From Tubulanus polymorphus (lineage: Eukaryota > Nemertea > Palaeonemertea > Tubulaniformes > Tubulanidae): a stretch of 64,000 nucleotides of DNA. The notes beneath the pieces were generated by a model, which ran no database searches, was not told the DNA's origin, and was given only the letters and a program-made list of their open reading frames with translations. The position numbers and the translations under genes are program-made. Where the stretch lies: positions 12,505,951 to 12,569,950 of the forward strand of contig NC_134035.1 of NCBI RefSeq assembly GCF_964204645.1, in the 5' to 3' direction. Below, piece after piece: positions 62,901-64,000 of this stretch. Each line of letters starts with the position of its first letter. Position 1 is the first letter of the stretch.

Positions 62901-63746
62901 TTTTCGGTATACTGTACACAGTCGTCTCTAACCAATCTCTACAAACATTTACAAGAATCAAAGTGATAACTTCATGTACCGATGAACCTCCTAAATCAAG
63001 TATGTGCGCTATTATTTTAAATTTCAAATGATCATTTCGTCAATATGCATCGAGGTATCAATGATCGAAAACCTACAATATTAACGATATAGCTGTTATT
63101 GTTTTTGCCTTATTTCGTCTGGAATCCTTCAGGTCGTCTTCAGAGTTTTTTTTGGATAATAGATAAAAGGATTCCACCCGAAACGTAAGGAAAAAACAAT
63201 GGGGTGGCTCCACTAAGGATATATACCTGCATACGTCGCAAAAAAAAACAAAACCCGATTGAAATAGCGGTGTGAAATATCTAAAGACGTGAAGGAATTG
63301 GGTGGGTGGTTTAGATTAAGAGTCTATGAGAAACGACTAACATGGGCTAGTTGATGAAAAGTTGATTTACGTTTATTTGAACCAACTGTTGAGTAACAGT
63401 TAAATAACTGCTCAGCCTTGGTTCTCAGCTAATAGAGCATCGGCCTGTGTCTGCCTTCGTCAATATTCAAGTAATCATCCATTTAACTCATAAATGTTTT
63501 GTCTTCTTGACAGCTGAAAAATTCTATATCCCTCTGAAGCCGCCGTCGTGGACTGAAGTGGTCAATGGTGTTAATGGTCTGGATGCAGATGGATATGGAC
63601 GGGCGAAATATTGTACAGTTAAACACAGAGTAGCGATTGTAGTGCCGTATAGAAACAGAGAAAAACAACTGAGAACTTTCCTCGCTCATATTCATCCGTT
63701 TCTACAGAAACAACCTATCGAATATCGAATATTTATCGTTGAACAG
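59861..63746 (+). CDS. Gene C: beta-1,4-galactosyltransferase family, two tandem domains (3' end outside window)
   Basis: Eight exons join in frame: 59861-59980, 60547-60610, 60709-60959, 61626-61816, 61893-62012, 62284-62388, 62854-62999 and 63514-63746, giving 410 codons so far. A short cytoplasmic tail and one membrane helix (about residues 13-28) make it a type II Golgi-type protein. Domain 1 (about 54-325) has the family fold signature: GLDPDGHGRPKHC, KVAIIVPY, FVIEQ, VNRGMMMNMGF, FHDINLLP, PRYMSSVV and LNGFP. It keeps cysteines 54, 100, 173 and 192, equivalent to the disulfide cysteines of beta4Gal-T1. Catalytic positions are largely changed. Domain 2 begins in exon 8 with VAIVVPYRNRE, the normal donor-binding form. 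Family is firm. One didomain protein, rather than two genes, is inferred from phase and spacing. Confidence 0.88.
60547..60610 (+). CDS. Gene C exon 2: stem and first cysteine
   Basis: Acceptor tattttattttacag, donor TTAG|GTAAGG, phase 0 in and phase 1 out. Encodes ASYMSQTPRELKPCPSHFSH then Leu. The CP pair corresponds to the cysteine that opens the catalytic domain of beta4Gal-T1. The split codon is the eighth after Cys54. Confidence 0.85.
60709..60959 (+). CDS. Gene C exon 3: domain 1 donor-binding segment
   Basis: Acceptor atatatatag, phase 1; donor CAG|GTATGT, phase 0. Contains GLDPDGHGRPKHC and HKVAIIVPYNAEDD, where the usual P-[FY]-R-[ND]-R is replaced by PYNAED. HPFLQSQPIDYRIFVIEQ follows. 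It is homologous to exon 8. Confidence 0.93.
61136..61282. repeat. Inverted repeat in gene C intron 3
   Basis: GACCGTCAAGTGCTGCCTCT (61136) and AGGCAGCACTTGACAGT (ending 61281) are the outer parts of two arms of about 39 bases, separated by about 70 bases. CTAACGATTACGTTGGCGGT pairs imperfectly with CACCGCTAACGTCATC. Probably another small foldback element. Confidence 0.7.
61626..61816 (+). CDS. Gene C exon 4: domain 1, altered DxD region
   Basis: 191 bases, phase 0 in and phase 2 out. VNRGMMMNMGFIEA matches the FNRA-x-x-x-NVG motif. C173 and C192 match the second disulfide pair of the family. The metal-binding motif, normally D-V-D, reads D178-I-N180 in FHDINLLP. Confidence 0.94.
61893..62012 (+). 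CDS. Gene C exon 5: domain 1, altered WGWGGEDD region
   Basis: 120 bases, phase 2 both sides. The family's YFGGVSA is EHGVIA, and NGFPNxxWGWGGEDDD is NGFPTVYTDSLDEDSDMRLR. The Glu-Asp pair (242-243) survives, but both tryptophans and the glycines are gone. Confidence 0.94.
62284..62388 (+). CDS. Gene C exon 6: domain 1, altered metal-ligand region
   Basis: 105 bases, phase 2 both sides. YRLIGERTEPVDD aligns with the CRMIRHSRDKKNE segment of beta4Gal-T1, so the Met and His metal ligands are Leu269 and Glu272. Confidence 0.92.
62854..62999 (+). CDS. Gene C exon 7: end of domain 1 and linker
   Basis: Encodes YELLHTATGRLETDGIFGIL, YTVVSNQSLQTFTRIKV and TSCTDEPPKS. The donor A|GTATGT at 63000 is canonical and phase 1, matching the phase 1 acceptor at 63514. 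Without splicing, translation would stop at 63031 after SMCAIILNFK, a possible short isoform. Confidence 0.8.
63514..63746 (+). CDS. Gene C exon 8: start of second galactosyltransferase domain
   Basis: Acceptor gtcttcttgacag, phase 1; donor CAG|GTAGGT, phase 0. Encodes GLDADGYGRAKYC, HRVAIVVPYRNREKQLRTF and HPFLQKQPIEYRIFIVEQ. It is the paralogue of exon 3 and keeps the two arginines of the donor-binding motif. The frame upstream is open to 63447 but contains no ATG. Confidence 0.92.
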
Positions 63747-64000
63747 GTAGGTGAATAGCTCGAGCAGTTTTATCATTTATCTACCAGCAGCGAATAAGCT
63801 GTAAATTCAGATTTTAAGGGTTGAAATCCTGCCTGGAAGGTGTAGTTTGAGTCGTGTGTTTAAGCTGTATAACCACTGAACTAGCAAGTAACCTAATCGT
63901 TGGTGGTAAGCTTTTTTAATCGGATGGGCTTATACCGAGAATGTGGTTTGTGAAAATATCCGATCGTGATACTAGTGATTAGGATTAGTTCATGGTCTAC
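63747..64000. other. Start of the next gene C intron
   Basis: Begins GTAGGTGAATAG. No further exon is seen before the window ends. Confidence 0.6.

Noticed and set aside
62854-63031. Exon 7 as the terminal exon of gene C, with a stop at 63029-63031
   Set aside because: Possible as a minor isoform, but the canonical phase 1 donor, the matching acceptor at 63514 and the cysteine spacing favour splicing into the second domain.
63414-63452. tRNA-like D-arm words (CAGCTAATAGAGCATCGGCC)
   Set aside because: No matching B box or T arm follows; an accidental or very degraded fragment.

Overview
The window is eukaryotic: coding sequence lies in short exons bounded by GT/AG splice sites, introns run from about 80 bases to about 31 kb, and most of the DNA is AT-rich and full of microsatellites, minisatellites, foldback elements and tRNA-derived SINE fragments. 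The protein families (protostome-like nicotinic receptor subunits and a beta-1,4-galactosyltransferase) and the repeat content fit an invertebrate animal. A lophotrochozoan (mollusc, annelid, brachiopod or similar) is my best guess, but the species cannot be read from the sequence.

Three genes are visible, all on the + strand. Gene A (about 372-8041; its 5' end lies outside the window) and gene B (18560-57485) are tandem paralogues encoding alpha-type nicotinic Cys-loop receptor subunits. They share intron positions and phases, and three internal exons have identical lengths (45, 110 and 539 bases). Both keep the vicinal cysteine pair of loop C, the 13-residue Cys-loop and the loop B and D tryptophans. 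Both have lost the loop A tyrosine and carry Asn at 2' and Glu at 4' in the pore helix M2. Gene B has a signal-peptide exon separated from the rest by an intron of about 31 kb, which makes up half the window.

Gene C (59861 to beyond 63746) is a Golgi-type type II membrane protein of the beta-1,4-galactosyltransferase fold. Its first catalytic-type domain is complete in seven exons and keeps the structural cysteines, but most donor, metal and acceptor residues are substituted. The next exon starts a second galactosyltransferase domain with the normal donor-binding motif, and splice phase and cysteine spacing both indicate that the two domains are joined in one protein. This degenerate-plus-normal didomain architecture is the most interesting observation here.

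The non-coding space holds a 1.76-kb element with inverted arms of about 575 bases (52596-54358), a 237-bp foldback (47561-47797), a 199-bp hairpin element with a 12-bp direct repeat at each side (49236-49434), a 69-bp tandem array grown from that same element (26.7-27.5 kb), a minisatellite of thirteen 49-bp units, an eight-unit 40-bp minisatellite, long polypyrimidine and polypurine tracts, a small TIR element family and several SINE fragments. No bacterial-type features, CRISPR arrays or intact transposase genes were found.
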